Source of the DNA: Terribacillus halophilus
GTDB lineage: Bacteria > Bacillota > Bacilli > Bacillales > Amphibacillaceae
Length of the DNA: 64,000 bases
Reading direction: 5' to 3'
NCBI RefSeq assembly: GCF_900101385.1
Contig: NZ_FMZB01000003.1
Span: 62,001 to 126,000, forward strand
The translations under genes and the position numbers were made by a program. Below are positions 1 through 10,233 of the stretch, one piece after another; within the stretch, counting starts at the first letter, position 1, and each line of letters begins with the position of its first letter. The notes beneath the pieces were generated by a model. The model did no database searches and had not been told where the DNA came from. It was given only the letters and a program-made list of their open reading frames with translations.

Positions 1-95
1 GCTTTTTTGCTATATTGTCCTTCCTTTTCCGTTTCGAAAAATTGATATAATGCTGACAGACTGAACAATTCCGTTGTTTCCGCTGTACGCCGCAT
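1..95 (-). CDS. 5' end of an unrecognised gene, cut by the window edge
   Basis: An open frame starts at an ATG at 95 and runs off the left edge (31 codons visible). It is preceded by a near-perfect ribosome binding site, AAGGAGGGAGCC, ending about 5 bases before the ATG. The visible N-terminus (MRRTAETTELFSLSALYQFF) is soluble-looking and belongs to no family I recognise. The strong binding site and good spacing are the only support. Confidence 0.5.
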   Translation of the reverse strand, partial: MRRTAETTELFSLSALYQFFETEKEGQYSKK

Positions 96-148
96 CGAGG
101 CTCCCTCCTTGTATGTATGCGCATTCATATTTTTTATTATAAAACAGG

Positions 149-180
149 AAAACCGCACTTACCATCGTAAATGCGGTTTT
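149..180 (-). terminator. Rho-independent terminator after the C45 hydrolase gene
   Basis: A 9-bp stem (AAAACCGCA / TGCGGTTTT) lies just past the stop codon at 185 and is followed on the minus strand by a T-rich stretch. It separates the C45 gene from the gene at the window edge. Confidence 0.7.
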
Positions 181-184
181 CTTC

Positions 185-1231
185 TTATTCTCCCATATAG
201 GGTATCCGGACATCCGTCTCTAAAGAACCAGTGAATTGGTTGAATGGCAAATTTTCACCCTTGAGCCAACTGCCGAAATCAACTTCAGCCGGCTGCTGAT
301 TACCGATGGAAAATCCCATTTTGAGTTCCTTCGGTTTGTAGACAGATGTATGAATCGTACCGGCCCAGTTGCGATAGCTATCTGAAAATACGTCATAGTC
401 CGGATCATTCAAAAGTCGGAATCCTTCATCGGCATCCATATCTTCCTTATGATGTGCCTTGATGATATCGAATCGGCGATTGCTGTCCACCAAGTGATGT
501 CGATTTTCCTTTGTCAGCACATCATAATGGTTCGTACTATAGTAGGCTTCCTTTACAGCCGTTCCGCGCGGGCTTCCTTCGACAACTCGCCGAATACCTT
601 CAGCATCATTGATGACATAGTTGAAGGAGTGCCGATGCGGCATTTCTGTCAGCTTCTCGACAGCTTCCTCCGTAGTGGAACATGTTTCCAATAGGATGCG
701 TGTCAGCATATTACAAATGAATCCTTCTTCTGGAAAACGCTGATGCACGAAGTTATAGCCAATCGTCAACCCTTTTTCATTCATTCCATCGATACGACCG
801 AGAATCCGCTGAGACGGACCGATGGTAGCAAAATAGTCCGGCTCCGATGGCTGATACAAAAGAAATCTTCCTTCATATGTTTTCGGATGATAATCATAGT
901 TACGTGCCAGGAAATCATTCCCCGTGACTATCGAACAGCCTGAGTTGATTCTCCATTCCTGCTGAAAGCCGCTGTAATCCATCAAAGTCTCTTCGATCGA
1001 GAGACCTAATGCGTCACTGAGACCGGTCAATTCTTCATAAATACCTGGATGATAGCTGCGGAACATACGGAAGGCATCCGCTGGATCGACCGTGAAACGA
1101 CGGCGGTTCCGTTGCTTTTGTTTTTGTTGGTATGCAAATAACGGTGTATGTTTTAAACGCTCTCCTTGCATGACGCCGAAATCATAATGCGATCCACGGA
1201 AGGTGAACACATTGGAATGTATCTGTTTCAT
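185..1231 (-). CDS. C45-type Ntn-hydrolase (acyl-CoA:6-APA acyltransferase / choloylglycine hydrolase-like)
   Basis: 348 residues, the size of peptidase family C45 and related linear amide C-N hydrolases. These Ntn enzymes free an N-terminal Cys by self-cleavage and hydrolyse or transfer amide-linked acyl groups. The likely nucleophile is Cys99 in NSGCSIV; further on come RNYDYHP, GMNEKGLTIGYN and FNYVINDAEG, typical of the Ntn fold. No signal peptide or membrane segment is visible, so it is probably cytoplasmic. The ATG at 1231 follows GAAGGGTCCGCCT. It is monocistronic with its own terminator. The substrate cannot be deduced; penicillin acylation is unlikely in this organism, and N-acyl amino acid or bile-salt-like substrates are equally possible. 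Confidence 0.8.
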   Translation of the reverse strand: MKQIHSNVFTFRGSHYDFGVMQGERLKHTPLFAYQQKQKQRNRRRFTVDPADAFRMFRSYHPGIYEELTGLSDALGLSIEETLMDYSGFQQEWRINSGCSIVTGNDFLARNYDYHPKTYEGRFLLYQPSEPDYFATIGPSQRILGRIDGMNEKGLTIGYNFVHQRFPEEGFICNMLTRILLETCSTTEEAVEKLTEMPHRHSFNYVINDAEGIRRVVEGSPRGTAVKEAYYSTNHYDVLTKENRHHLVDSNRRFDIIKAHHKEDMDADEGFRLLNDPDYDVFSDSYRNWAGTIHTSVYKPKELKMGFSIGNQQPAEVDFGSWLKGENLPFNQFTGSLETDVRIPYMGE

Positions 1232-1303
1232 AGGCGGACCCTTCTTTTCTGCATAGTATTTTCCTATTATCCAATACGATGCAGGATGGGGAAAGTGATA
1301 TGC

Positions 1304-1597
1304 TTACTTGTCTTCAACTTCGCAGACGTTGAGCTGCGGCGGATAAGATTCCAGTATGCTTGAATATGTAACGGTAATTTCCTGTCCATCCTCAAGCGTA
1401 TTAGGTATAACAGCTCCGTTCAGCATATAACGAACATCATCATGGTTCGGGATGATATAATGCTTATCATCTGTAAAATCCACATGCCCGTCCATTTTTT
1501 GCTGGCATTCATCTGCTATGGATTCCTCCGTGCTGCACCTTGTTAAATGGATAGTCAGGAAAAGTAACACAGTGATATACCGCATTTCAAGACTAAC
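1304..1597 (-). CDS. Small secreted or lipoprotein-like hypothetical protein
   Basis: The frame is open from 1699 down to 1304, but the most protein-like part begins near the ATG at 1597 or 1582: a hydrophobic stretch (VLLFLTIHLTRC) followed by a hydrophilic 75-residue tail rich in Asp and Glu. It looks like a signal peptide with Cys as a possible lipid site, though the Arg before the Cys does not fit a good lipobox. None of the three possible ATGs has a convincing ribosome binding site. A GGGGGAG lies about 85 bases upstream of the ATG at 1597 and leads into a different frame, so a frameshifted 5' end is possible. The family is not recognised. Confidence 0.4.
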   Translation of the reverse strand, partial: VSLEMRYITVLLFLTIHLTRCSTEESIADECQQKMDGHVDFTDDKHYIIPNHDDVRYMLNGAVIPNTLEDGQEITVTYSSILESYPPQLNVCEVEDK

Positions 1598-1754
1598 CAT
1601 GATTAAAACACTAATTCCCGGCTGCAGACGTTCAATTTTATTAAATCGATTAACAACGAATTCAAATGTTTCTCCCCCAGACCATATTCCTGTTTTCATA
1701 TAATATTACTTTATAAACATGAAGTCAGCAAAATTTCCCATCGTTTCGCTTCAA

Positions 1755-1787
1755 ACGAAAAATGAGACTGCTTTGTTTCACAGTCCC
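1755..1787 (-). terminator. Terminator of the yjcZ-type gene
   Basis: Minus-strand stem GGGACTG / CAGTCTC followed by ATTTTTCG, starting about 20 bases past the stop at 1808. Confidence 0.6.
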
Positions 1788-1807
1788 ATCACATACTACG
1801 GATCAAA

Positions 1808-1897
1808 TCAGCACCAAGCTGCTCCCACGATAATTAGTAAAATGAACAAAACAACAATTAGCGCGAAACCTGCGCCGTAACTGTTTCCTCCGCTCAT
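1808..1897 (-). CDS. YjcZ-family sporulation peptide (29 aa)
   Basis: A 29-codon gene starts at the ATG at 1897 after TGGAGGTGTTATC and ends with TGA at 1808. The peptide begins MSGGNSYGAGFALIVVLF, continues as one hydrophobic helix (ILLIIVGAAW) and ends in Cys. This Gly-rich head (GGxxYGxGFALIVVLFILL) is the hallmark of the YjcZ/YhcZ peptides found in many Bacillaceae, which are associated with sporulation or the spore; their function is unknown. It is flanked by its own terminator and reads alone. The family match is strong despite the tiny size. Confidence 0.88.
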   Translation of the reverse strand: MSGGNSYGAGFALIVVLFILLIIVGAAWC

Positions 1898-2120
1898 GAT
1901 AACACCTCCATAAGATTTGTTAGTAATTTATGCATCGACCTTAGCCTTTGCATGGTCATTTGCCCATTTAAGCTAAATAACTTGGAGGCACTATTCAAAT
2001 TAAAGTCCATGATGTCATCAAAAACAGTGACTCACATTGATACAGAGGAGATTAGGATCGGTGCCACGGGCGGAGAGACATGCTCGTGCGTAAAAATCGT
2101 CTGTGAGAGCAGACAAACAT

Positions 2121-2148
2121 AAAAAGAGAAGCAGCTGCACGCTGCTTC
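2121..2148 (-). terminator. Terminator of the flavin reductase-ykoG-ykoH-ykoI operon
   Basis: Minus-strand stem GAAGCAGC / GCTGCTTC, overlapping the stop codon of the PepSY gene, followed by TCTTTTTATG. Confidence 0.75.
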
Positions 2149-2746
2149 AATCATCTTCCTTATCATAGGTGATGGTCACAATTTCGCCGGATTGTGCATT
2201 AATAACAACTTCCGCTTCATCATCCGCTGTTTCGAGCTCAAGTTCATACACAGGCAATCCATCTTCTTCATCGAACTCGGCATTTGTCACGGTGCCGCCA
2301 ACTTCATCAGTGGCAATGTTGACAGCTTCGTCCATCGTGATTTTCACTTCAGCCTGAGAAGCTTGTTTTTGGGACGGTGCAGTCTTCTGATTATCAGACT
2401 GCTGCTGATCATCAGCTGATGCTTGACTCTGATCTTTTGGGTCTTTTCCCGGTAACGTTTTCTGTGTGCTGCTTTCTTTCAAGCTGATCACTTCACCGGT
2501 ATTTCCGTTTAAAGTCAGATCATACTGTGTTTCATTGTTTTCCAAATCAATATCATATCTCGGCTCGCTGCCACTGCGATCCAATTCGATTTCTGTCACG
2601 GTCGCATTATATTGTTTCTCCGCCTGCTGTCGTGCTTGATCAATTGTCATCTCCGGTTCTCCAGCAGATGCTTGCATCTGATAAATACCAAAGACCGCAG
2701 CAACAAGTACGGCGATAGCAGCGGGGATAATCCATTTTTTCTTCAT
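2147..2746 (-). CDS. ykoI: Membrane-anchored protein with two PepSY domains (YkoI-like)
   Basis: 199 residues. Residues about 5-25 form one membrane segment. Two PepSY repeats follow: about 32-95 (MTIDQARQQAEKQYNATVTEIEL) and about 135-198 (KITMDEAVNIATDEVGGTVTNAEF), joined by a Gln/Ser/Lys-rich linker of about 40 residues. PepSY modules are thought to restrain peptidases or act as extracytoplasmic sensors or chaperones. It lies 89 bases downstream of a histidine kinase gene, the same arrangement as ykoG-ykoH-ykoI in B. subtilis, so it may be an output or an accessory sensor of that pair. The ATG at 2746 follows GGAGGCGATCGAT. The symbol rests on context and domain type. Confidence 0.75.
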   Translation of the reverse strand: MKKKWIIPAAIAVLVAAVFGIYQMQASAGEPEMTIDQARQQAEKQYNATVTEIELDRSGSEPRYDIDLENNETQYDLTLNGNTGEVISLKESSTQKTLPGKDPKDQSQASADDQQQSDNQKTAPSQKQASQAEVKITMDEAVNIATDEVGGTVTNAEFDEEDGLPVYELELETADDEAEVVINAQSGEIVTITYDKEDD

Positions 2747-2835
2747 ATCGATCGCCTCCAGCTATGGTTGTATAGCCAGTATATATCTTCTTCATTAAAG
2801 AAATGGTGAGTGCTTTATTAAAATTCCATGAGAAG

Positions 2836-4173
2836 CTACAATGGCAGTCGTATCGTGAACGTAGATCCTTTTTCCAGGATGCTGTCCACTTCGATCTTTC
2901 CATTATGCAGTTCCACCAGCTGTTTGGCAATGGCCAAACCGAGCCCGCTGCCTCCCTTGTCACGCGTACGGGCTTTATCGACCCGGTAAAATCGGTCGAA
3001 AATACGACGCTGGTCTTGCTCATCAAGACCTTCCCCAAAGTCGGTGACGGACAAAATCGCTTCATTCCGCGCAGATTTAACGGCGATTTCGATGTGATCG
3101 TCACTATATTTGATGCTGTTGCTTAGCAGTATATAAACGACTTGCTTGAGCATATTGGCATCTGCTTTGATGACAATATGCTGCTCGGTGTGGACCATGA
3201 TTTCCCTCTGGTGAGCTGTTTCCATGGCTGCTGCACAGCTTTTAGCAATTCTTCCGAGATCGACCGATTCTTTTTGGAGCAATGCTGGGTCATCTTTTGC
3301 CAAAATCAATAGCTGATCGACCAATGCCTGCATCCGTTCTGTCTCACCGTGTATCGCTTGTACCGCTTCTTGCTGGACAGCAGGGTCGTCGGCGCCCCAG
3401 CGATCCAATAGCTTGCTGTAGCTCTTGATGATACTGATCGGTGTCTTCAGTTCATGCGAGGCGTCGGAAACGAACTGCTGCTGCTTCGTAAAATTCTCTT
3501 CCAGCTGATCGACCATTTCATTGAACGTATCACTGAGGGTCTGCAACTCATCATTGCTTCTATTTCCCGTCTCCATCCGCTTCCACTTTCCGCTTTTGCG
3601 GATTGCCTGCATGGTTGAAGTCAGAGCGAGGATTGGCCGCAGCAGGAAGTTCCCCAGCAGCCTGCCACCGAGAAATGAGGGTATCAAAATGATCAATCCA
3701 GCTATCGACAGGCTATATTTCAGTACTTGAAACGTCTGTTGAAGACTGACAAGCTCTTCTGCGACCTGCATGGAGTAGATGCCATTATCCCGGATGACCG
3801 GGATGGATACTTCTGCATACCAGCTGCCATCACGATGGAAAGTTTGATCCTGCTCCTGAGATGTGAACGTAAACGGAAGCTCCCGATACTTTTCCGCCCT
3901 GGTGATCACACCTTCACTTTTGCCGTCGGGACCAATGAATCGTACCATCCCTTCAGTCGGCAGGTCTGCCTGGAACAGACTCGTCCGCGTTGTATCCTTC
4001 CAATCAACTGTCGCAGCTGTCTCTGCCAAAGCGCGGCCTTGTTCGTGCAGCCGATCGACGCTGTTGTTTAAACTTACTTGCCTGAACAAGAAGTAGATGG
4101 ACATATTTGCGACTACTAACAGGATCACAAGTGTAACGATTATGTATAGCTGGATCCTTGTCCGCAGCTTCAC
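2836..4173 (-). CDS. ykoH: Sensor histidine kinase of a YkoH/ArlS-like two-component system
   Basis: 445 residues. TM1 is about 11-33, an extracellular loop of about 120 residues follows, TM2 is about 152-178, and a HAMP linker comes next. The HisKA box has the phospho-accepting His in SDASHELKTPIS. The ATPase domain has the N box (LLSNSIKYSD), G1 (DFGEGLDEQDQRRIFDRFYR) and G2 (GSGLGLAIAKQL). Its start codon overlaps the stop of the response regulator gene (ATGA), indicating translational coupling. The extracellular stimulus is unknown; the downstream PepSY protein suggests a cell-envelope signal. Confidence 0.88.
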   Translation of the reverse strand: MKLRTRIQLYIIVTLVILLVVANMSIYFLFRQVSLNNSVDRLHEQGRALAETAATVDWKDTTRTSLFQADLPTEGMVRFIGPDGKSEGVITRAEKYRELPFTFTSQEQDQTFHRDGSWYAEVSIPVIRDNGIYSMQVAEELVSLQQTFQVLKYSLSIAGLIILIPSFLGGRLLGNFLLRPILALTSTMQAIRKSGKWKRMETGNRSNDELQTLSDTFNEMVDQLEENFTKQQQFVSDASHELKTPISIIKSYSKLLDRWGADDPAVQQEAVQAIHGETERMQALVDQLLILAKDDPALLQKESVDLGRIAKSCAAAMETAHQREIMVHTEQHIVIKADANMLKQVVYILLSNSIKYSDDHIEIAVKSARNEAILSVTDFGEGLDEQDQRRIFDRFYRVDKARTRDKGGSGLGLAIAKQLVELHNGKIEVDSILEKGSTFTIRLPL

Positions 4174-4862
4174 TTCTCTTCATCCTTGATCGTATATCCG
4201 ACTCCCCGCACCGTCTTGATCAGCTTCTGTTTTTCATCTGCATCGACCTTTTTCCTTAAATAACGGATATACACATCGACTACATTCGTGTCTCCTGCAT
4301 ATTGGAACCCCCAAACCCGCTCCAGCAGCTGATCTCGTGTCAGGACTTGTTTTTCGTGCTTCATAAGGAATGAAAGCAAATCATATTCACGTGGTGTCAG
4401 CTCCAATTCCTTTTTGCCGCGCTTAACTGTCCTTGTTTTTTCATCAAGTGTCAAGTCACCGACCTGCAGCAGTGGCTCTTGCACCACAGCTGTTGCGGTG
4501 TGGCGGAGGTGTGCACGAATCCGTGCCAATAATTCTTCGATCTCGAATGGCTTCGTCATATAATCCGTGGCACCAAGATCAAAACCGCTCACTTTATCCG
4601 GTACCGCATCTCTTGCAGTCAGCAGCATGACCGGAATATGGGCGTCTTGCTTGCGGATGCGTCGAAGCAGTTCCATCCCGCTCAAGGACGGCAGCATCAC
4701 ATCCAGCAAAATGAAGTGATAGCTCTTAGCATAAAACGCTTCCAATGCATCCAGCCCATCAAACTTAACATCAACTGCGAAGCCTTCGTGCTCCAGCTCC
4801 AGCTGAAGCAGTCTTGCCATTTTCTTTTCATCTTCGACTACCAGGATTGTCGTCTGCTCCAC
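4170..4862 (-). CDS. ykoG: OmpR/PhoB-family response regulator (YkoG-like)
   Basis: 230 residues, standard for the family. The receiver domain spans about 5-118 with phospho-acceptor Asp54 (ILLDVMLPS) and Lys104 (TKPFEIEEL). A winged-helix DNA-binding domain spans about 130-228 (ELTPREYDLLSFLMKHEKQV, VWGFQYAGDTNVVDVYIRYL). Translation starts at GTG 4862 after GAAGGAGCCTAGCCC. The gene is 16 bases behind a flavin reductase gene, so the three or four genes form one operon. Confidence 0.9.
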   Translation of the reverse strand: MEQTTILVVEDEKKMARLLQLELEHEGFAVDVKFDGLDALEAFYAKSYHFILLDVMLPSLSGMELLRRIRKQDAHIPVMLLTARDAVPDKVSGFDLGATDYMTKPFEIEELLARIRAHLRHTATAVVQEPLLQVGDLTLDEKTRTVKRGKKELELTPREYDLLSFLMKHEKQVLTRDQLLERVWGFQYAGDTNVVDVYIRYLRKKVDADEKQKLIKTVRGVGYTIKDEEK

Positions 4863-4878
4863 GGGCTAGGCTCCTTCC

Positions 4879-5343
4879 TCATATCGATTTGATTTCTCGA
4901 TAATTGCCGCCAAAGTACAGCACCGGATCACCATCGCGAAGCACCAGGTCCTCGACTTCCCCAATGATGATTACATGATCGCCGGCTATCACTTTGTCGA
5001 CTGCTTTACAAGCCAAATTGACAAGAGCACCATCCACAACCGGTACATCCTGCAGCATGGTGATCGCTACTGGCTCTTTTTGTACTTTCTGTTTGGCAAA
5101 TACCATGCTGACATCCTTTTGTTCTTCCTTCAGGACGCTGACTCCGAATGTAGGATTAGTTTGTAAAATATCGTAAAGGGACGCTTTTTTATCGATTGAT
5201 ACGGCGATAAGCTTCGGTTCCAGTGATACCGACATAAAGGCATTCACAGTCATCCCTTTTGTCTCACCAGCCACATCGGTCGTGACAATCGTAATACCTG
5301 TTGCAAATTTTCCCATTGCATCTCTAAACGTTCGATTATCCAT
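4879..5343 (-). CDS. Flavin reductase family (FMN-binding) protein
   Basis: 154 residues from the ATG at 5343, chosen because GGGGGAGCATA lies immediately upstream; an in-frame ATG at 5361 precedes that binding site. The sequence FRDAMGKFATGITIVTTDVAG, then GMTVNAFMSVSLEPKLIAVSI, is characteristic of the HpaC/NtaB-type flavin reductase split-barrel fold, which uses NAD(P)H to supply reduced flavin to a partner monooxygenase. No monooxygenase is nearby. It is the first gene of the two-component operon, an arrangement I do not know from B. subtilis. Confidence 0.82.
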   Translation of the reverse strand: MDNRTFRDAMGKFATGITIVTTDVAGETKGMTVNAFMSVSLEPKLIAVSIDKKASLYDILQTNPTFGVSVLKEEQKDVSMVFAKQKVQKEPVAITMLQDVPVVDGALVNLACKAVDKVIAGDHVIIIGEVEDLVLRDGDPVLYFGGNYREIKSI

Positions 5344-5375
5344 TATGCTCCCCCGTTCCATATGCTATACGTAAA

Positions 5376-5406
5376 ACTATACCATGTAAATTGCGTTGTC
5401 TGTCAA
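5376..5406 (-). promoter_or_regulatory. Probable sigma-A promoter of the flavin reductase operon
   Basis: TTGACA at 5401-5406 and TATAGT at 5376-5381 on the minus strand. The spacer is 19 bases, longer than ideal. It lies about 35 bases upstream of the chosen start. Confidence 0.5.
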
Positions 5407-5437
5407 TTATTCTATCCTTACATAGGGCTTCTTTTGC

Positions 5438-5466
5438 AGAAAAAAAGAGAGGCTTTACGCCTCTCT
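5438..5466 (-). terminator. Terminator of parE-parC
   Basis: Minus-strand stem AGAGAGGC / GCCTCTCT with a 5-base loop, followed by TTTTTTT, 28 bases past the parC stop. Confidence 0.85.
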
Positions 5467-5493
5467 AGTTTACATAATAATATTATTGTTCAC

Positions 5494-7935
5494 TTATTCT
5501 TTTTCCTGCGGAAATGCTACTTCGTATATTGCTTCAGGATAAGTTGCTATAACTTCTCCATGCTTGTCTGTGTCCAGCACATAGGAACCATTGCTATAAC
5601 GATCATTCGCATTCAAATTCATTGGCGTAAGAATATGATCCTGTTTATCCTTCGTTTCCAGATGAATCGTCGCAGCATCTTCCAATACATAGAAACCAAC
5701 AATACGGTGCGGATTCTTCTTCAGCTCCCGAAGCATGACAACGCCTCGTTTTGCTCGGCCGGTTGGCTCGAATTCTTTCAATTTCATCCGTTTTGCCGAA
5801 CCTCTATGCGTGATGACGACAACACTTGGCGAATGCTTGAGTTCAAAGGCCTGAGCACCAACTACATATTCGCCTTCTTTCAGCTGCATTCCTTTTACTC
5901 CTGCTGCCCGTATGCCGATCGGGCTGACTTCTTCTTCCGTGAACCATAGGCCATAGCCTGCGTTCGTCGCCATGAACAGCTGTTTATTACCATCAGTCAA
6001 GGCAACGTGACATACTTCATCGTCCGCTTTCAGGTTGATTGCAGTAAGTGACTTGTTCGCACGTGTCGCTTCATAAAGCTGAAGTCCACTCCGTTTCACC
6101 ATACCATTCTTTGTGAAGAAGACGAGGTAGTCGGCTTTTTTGAAATCACGAACCGGAATGCTGGCAATGACTTTTTCGTCCTTATCCATACTAGCGATAT
6201 TGGCCAGATGCTGTCCTTGGTCTTTCCAGCGAATATCCGGCAGCTCATGCACCGGCATAAAAATGAACTTCCCTTTATTCGTGAAGACGAGCAGTTTGTC
6301 GGTCGTATTTATCTCCTGCATGCCGATCAGGTGGTCTTCTTCCTTGATTGCCAGGTCTTCCCCATTGGAAGCCTGATAGGAACGAAGGCTGGTCCGTTTG
6401 ATGTATCCATCATGTGTGACCGTAACCAATACGTCCTCTGATGCCACCATAACCTCAAGGTTTATTTTCAATTCCTCGATTTCATCCTCGATCTCTGTAA
6501 GACGATCCGTATGATAGTTTTTCTTGATTGCCCGCAGATCCTGCTTGATCACTTTGAGCAATGTTTTTTCGTTCTTCAAGATATCCTCAAGCTTTTCGAT
6601 CTGTTCATCCAGCTCTTCGGCTTCCCGCTGCAAGGCTGTAATATCGGTGTTCGTCAAACGATAAAGCTGCAAATTCACAATCGCTTCTGCCTGCGTTTCG
6701 GTAAAGCCATAAGCTGCCTCGATCCGCTGCTTTGCATCGGCTTTATCCTTGGAAGCGCGGATTGTCGCAATCAGTTCATCCAAGATGGAGATTGCTTTGA
6801 TCAGCCCTTCCACAATATGTTTGCGGTCTTTTGCTTTTTGCAAATTGTAAGCGGATTGTCTCGTAACGACTTCTTTTTGGTGTTCGATATACGCATCAAG
6901 CAAGCTCGCCAATCCCAACAGCTGCGGGGTCTTGTCTTTGATTGCTACCATGTTGAAGTTATAAGATATCTGCAGATCCGTATTTTTGTACAGATAATGC
7001 AGGATTCCTTGTGCATCAGCCTCTTTTTTGAGTTCGACAACAATTCGCATACCCGTACGGTCCGTTTCATCACGAACTTCCGCAACGCCTTCGACTTTGC
7101 GGTCCAGACGCAGCTCATCCATCCGTTTGACAAGATTCGCTTTATTCACTTCATAAGGGATCTCATCGATGACGATCTGCTGTTTGCCGCCTTTGATATC
7201 TTCGATGCTCGTTTTACCACGAACGATTATTTTCCCTTTACCAGTTTCATACGCCTTCTTGATTCCTTCGACGCCCTGGATGATCCCGCCAGTCGGGAAA
7301 TCGGGTCCCTTCATGACAGTCATCAATTCATCCACAGTACTATTCGGCTTATCCATTCGCATGATGACAGCATCAACCACTTCACCAAGATGGTGCGGCG
7401 GTATCTCCGTTGCATAACCGGCAGAAATACCCGTCGACCCATTGACAAGCAGATTCGGGAACTTAGCCGGGAGAACGGTTGGCTCGGCGTTTGTATCGTC
7501 AAAGTTTGGCACGAATTCGACTGTATTCTTATCGATATCCCGCAGCAGTTCAGAAGCGATGCTGGATAGTCTTGCTTCTGTATAACGCATCGCTGCCGGC
7601 GGATCACCATCCACGCTGCCGTTATTTCCGTGCATCTCAACCAGCACATTGCGGACTTTCCAAGTCTGACTGAGCCGGACCATCGCTTCATACACCGAAC
7701 TGTCTCCGTGCGGGTGGAAGTTACCGATTACCGTACCGACAGTCTTGGCTGCCTTTCGAAACGGTTTATCATGTGTGTTGCGCTCATCGTACATCGCGTA
7801 TAAAATCCGGCGCTGCACCGGTTTTAGTCCATCCCTGGCGTCAGGCAGCGCACGGTCTTGAATGATATATTTACTGTATCTGCCGAATCGGTCTCCGATG
7901 ACTTCCTCCAATGGCAGATCCAAATAATTTTCCAA
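5494..7935 (-). CDS. parC: DNA topoisomerase IV subunit A
   Basis: 813 residues. ParC with ParE decatenates daughter chromosomes. The breakage-reunion domain begins at the N-terminus; the catalytic Tyr118 is in AAMRYTEARL. The quinolone-resistance region GNFHPHGDSSVYEAM keeps Ser79/Ser80 and Glu83, i.e. wild type. The C-terminal beta-pinwheel (about 490-800) has repeats such as TVTHDGYIKRTSL, FFTKNGMVKRSGL and VITHRGSAKRMKL. It starts 12 bases after the parE stop, so the two are co-transcribed. Topoisomerase IV rather than gyrase is preferred because of the isolated parE-parC pair and the locus next to plsY/yneT. Confidence 0.96.
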   Translation of the reverse strand: MENYLDLPLEEVIGDRFGRYSKYIIQDRALPDARDGLKPVQRRILYAMYDERNTHDKPFRKAAKTVGTVIGNFHPHGDSSVYEAMVRLSQTWKVRNVLVEMHGNNGSVDGDPPAAMRYTEARLSSIASELLRDIDKNTVEFVPNFDDTNAEPTVLPAKFPNLLVNGSTGISAGYATEIPPHHLGEVVDAVIMRMDKPNSTVDELMTVMKGPDFPTGGIIQGVEGIKKAYETGKGKIIVRGKTSIEDIKGGKQQIVIDEIPYEVNKANLVKRMDELRLDRKVEGVAEVRDETDRTGMRIVVELKKEADAQGILHYLYKNTDLQISYNFNMVAIKDKTPQLLGLASLLDAYIEHQKEVVTRQSAYNLQKAKDRKHIVEGLIKAISILDELIATIRASKDKADAKQRIEAAYGFTETQAEAIVNLQLYRLTNTDITALQREAEELDEQIEKLEDILKNEKTLLKVIKQDLRAIKKNYHTDRLTEIEDEIEELKINLEVMVASEDVLVTVTHDGYIKRTSLRSYQASNGEDLAIKEEDHLIGMQEINTTDKLLVFTNKGKFIFMPVHELPDIRWKDQGQHLANIASMDKDEKVIASIPVRDFKKADYLVFFTKNGMVKRSGLQLYEATRANKSLTAINLKADDEVCHVALTDGNKQLFMATNAGYGLWFTEEEVSPIGIRAAGVKGMQLKEGEYVVGAQAFELKHSPSVVVITHRGSAKRMKLKEFEPTGRAKRGVVMLRELKKNPHRIVGFYVLEDAATIHLETKDKQDHILTPMNLNANDRYSNGSYVLDTDKHGEVIATYPEAIYEVAFPQEKE

Positions 7936-7947
7936 AAGAAATCCCCC

Positions 7948-10233
<2,286 letters not shown>

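Noticed and set aside
6511-7569. Long open frame (352 codons) on the plus strand
   Set aside because: It lies wholly antisense to parC, has no ribosome binding site and no recognisable domain; it is a codon-bias shadow.
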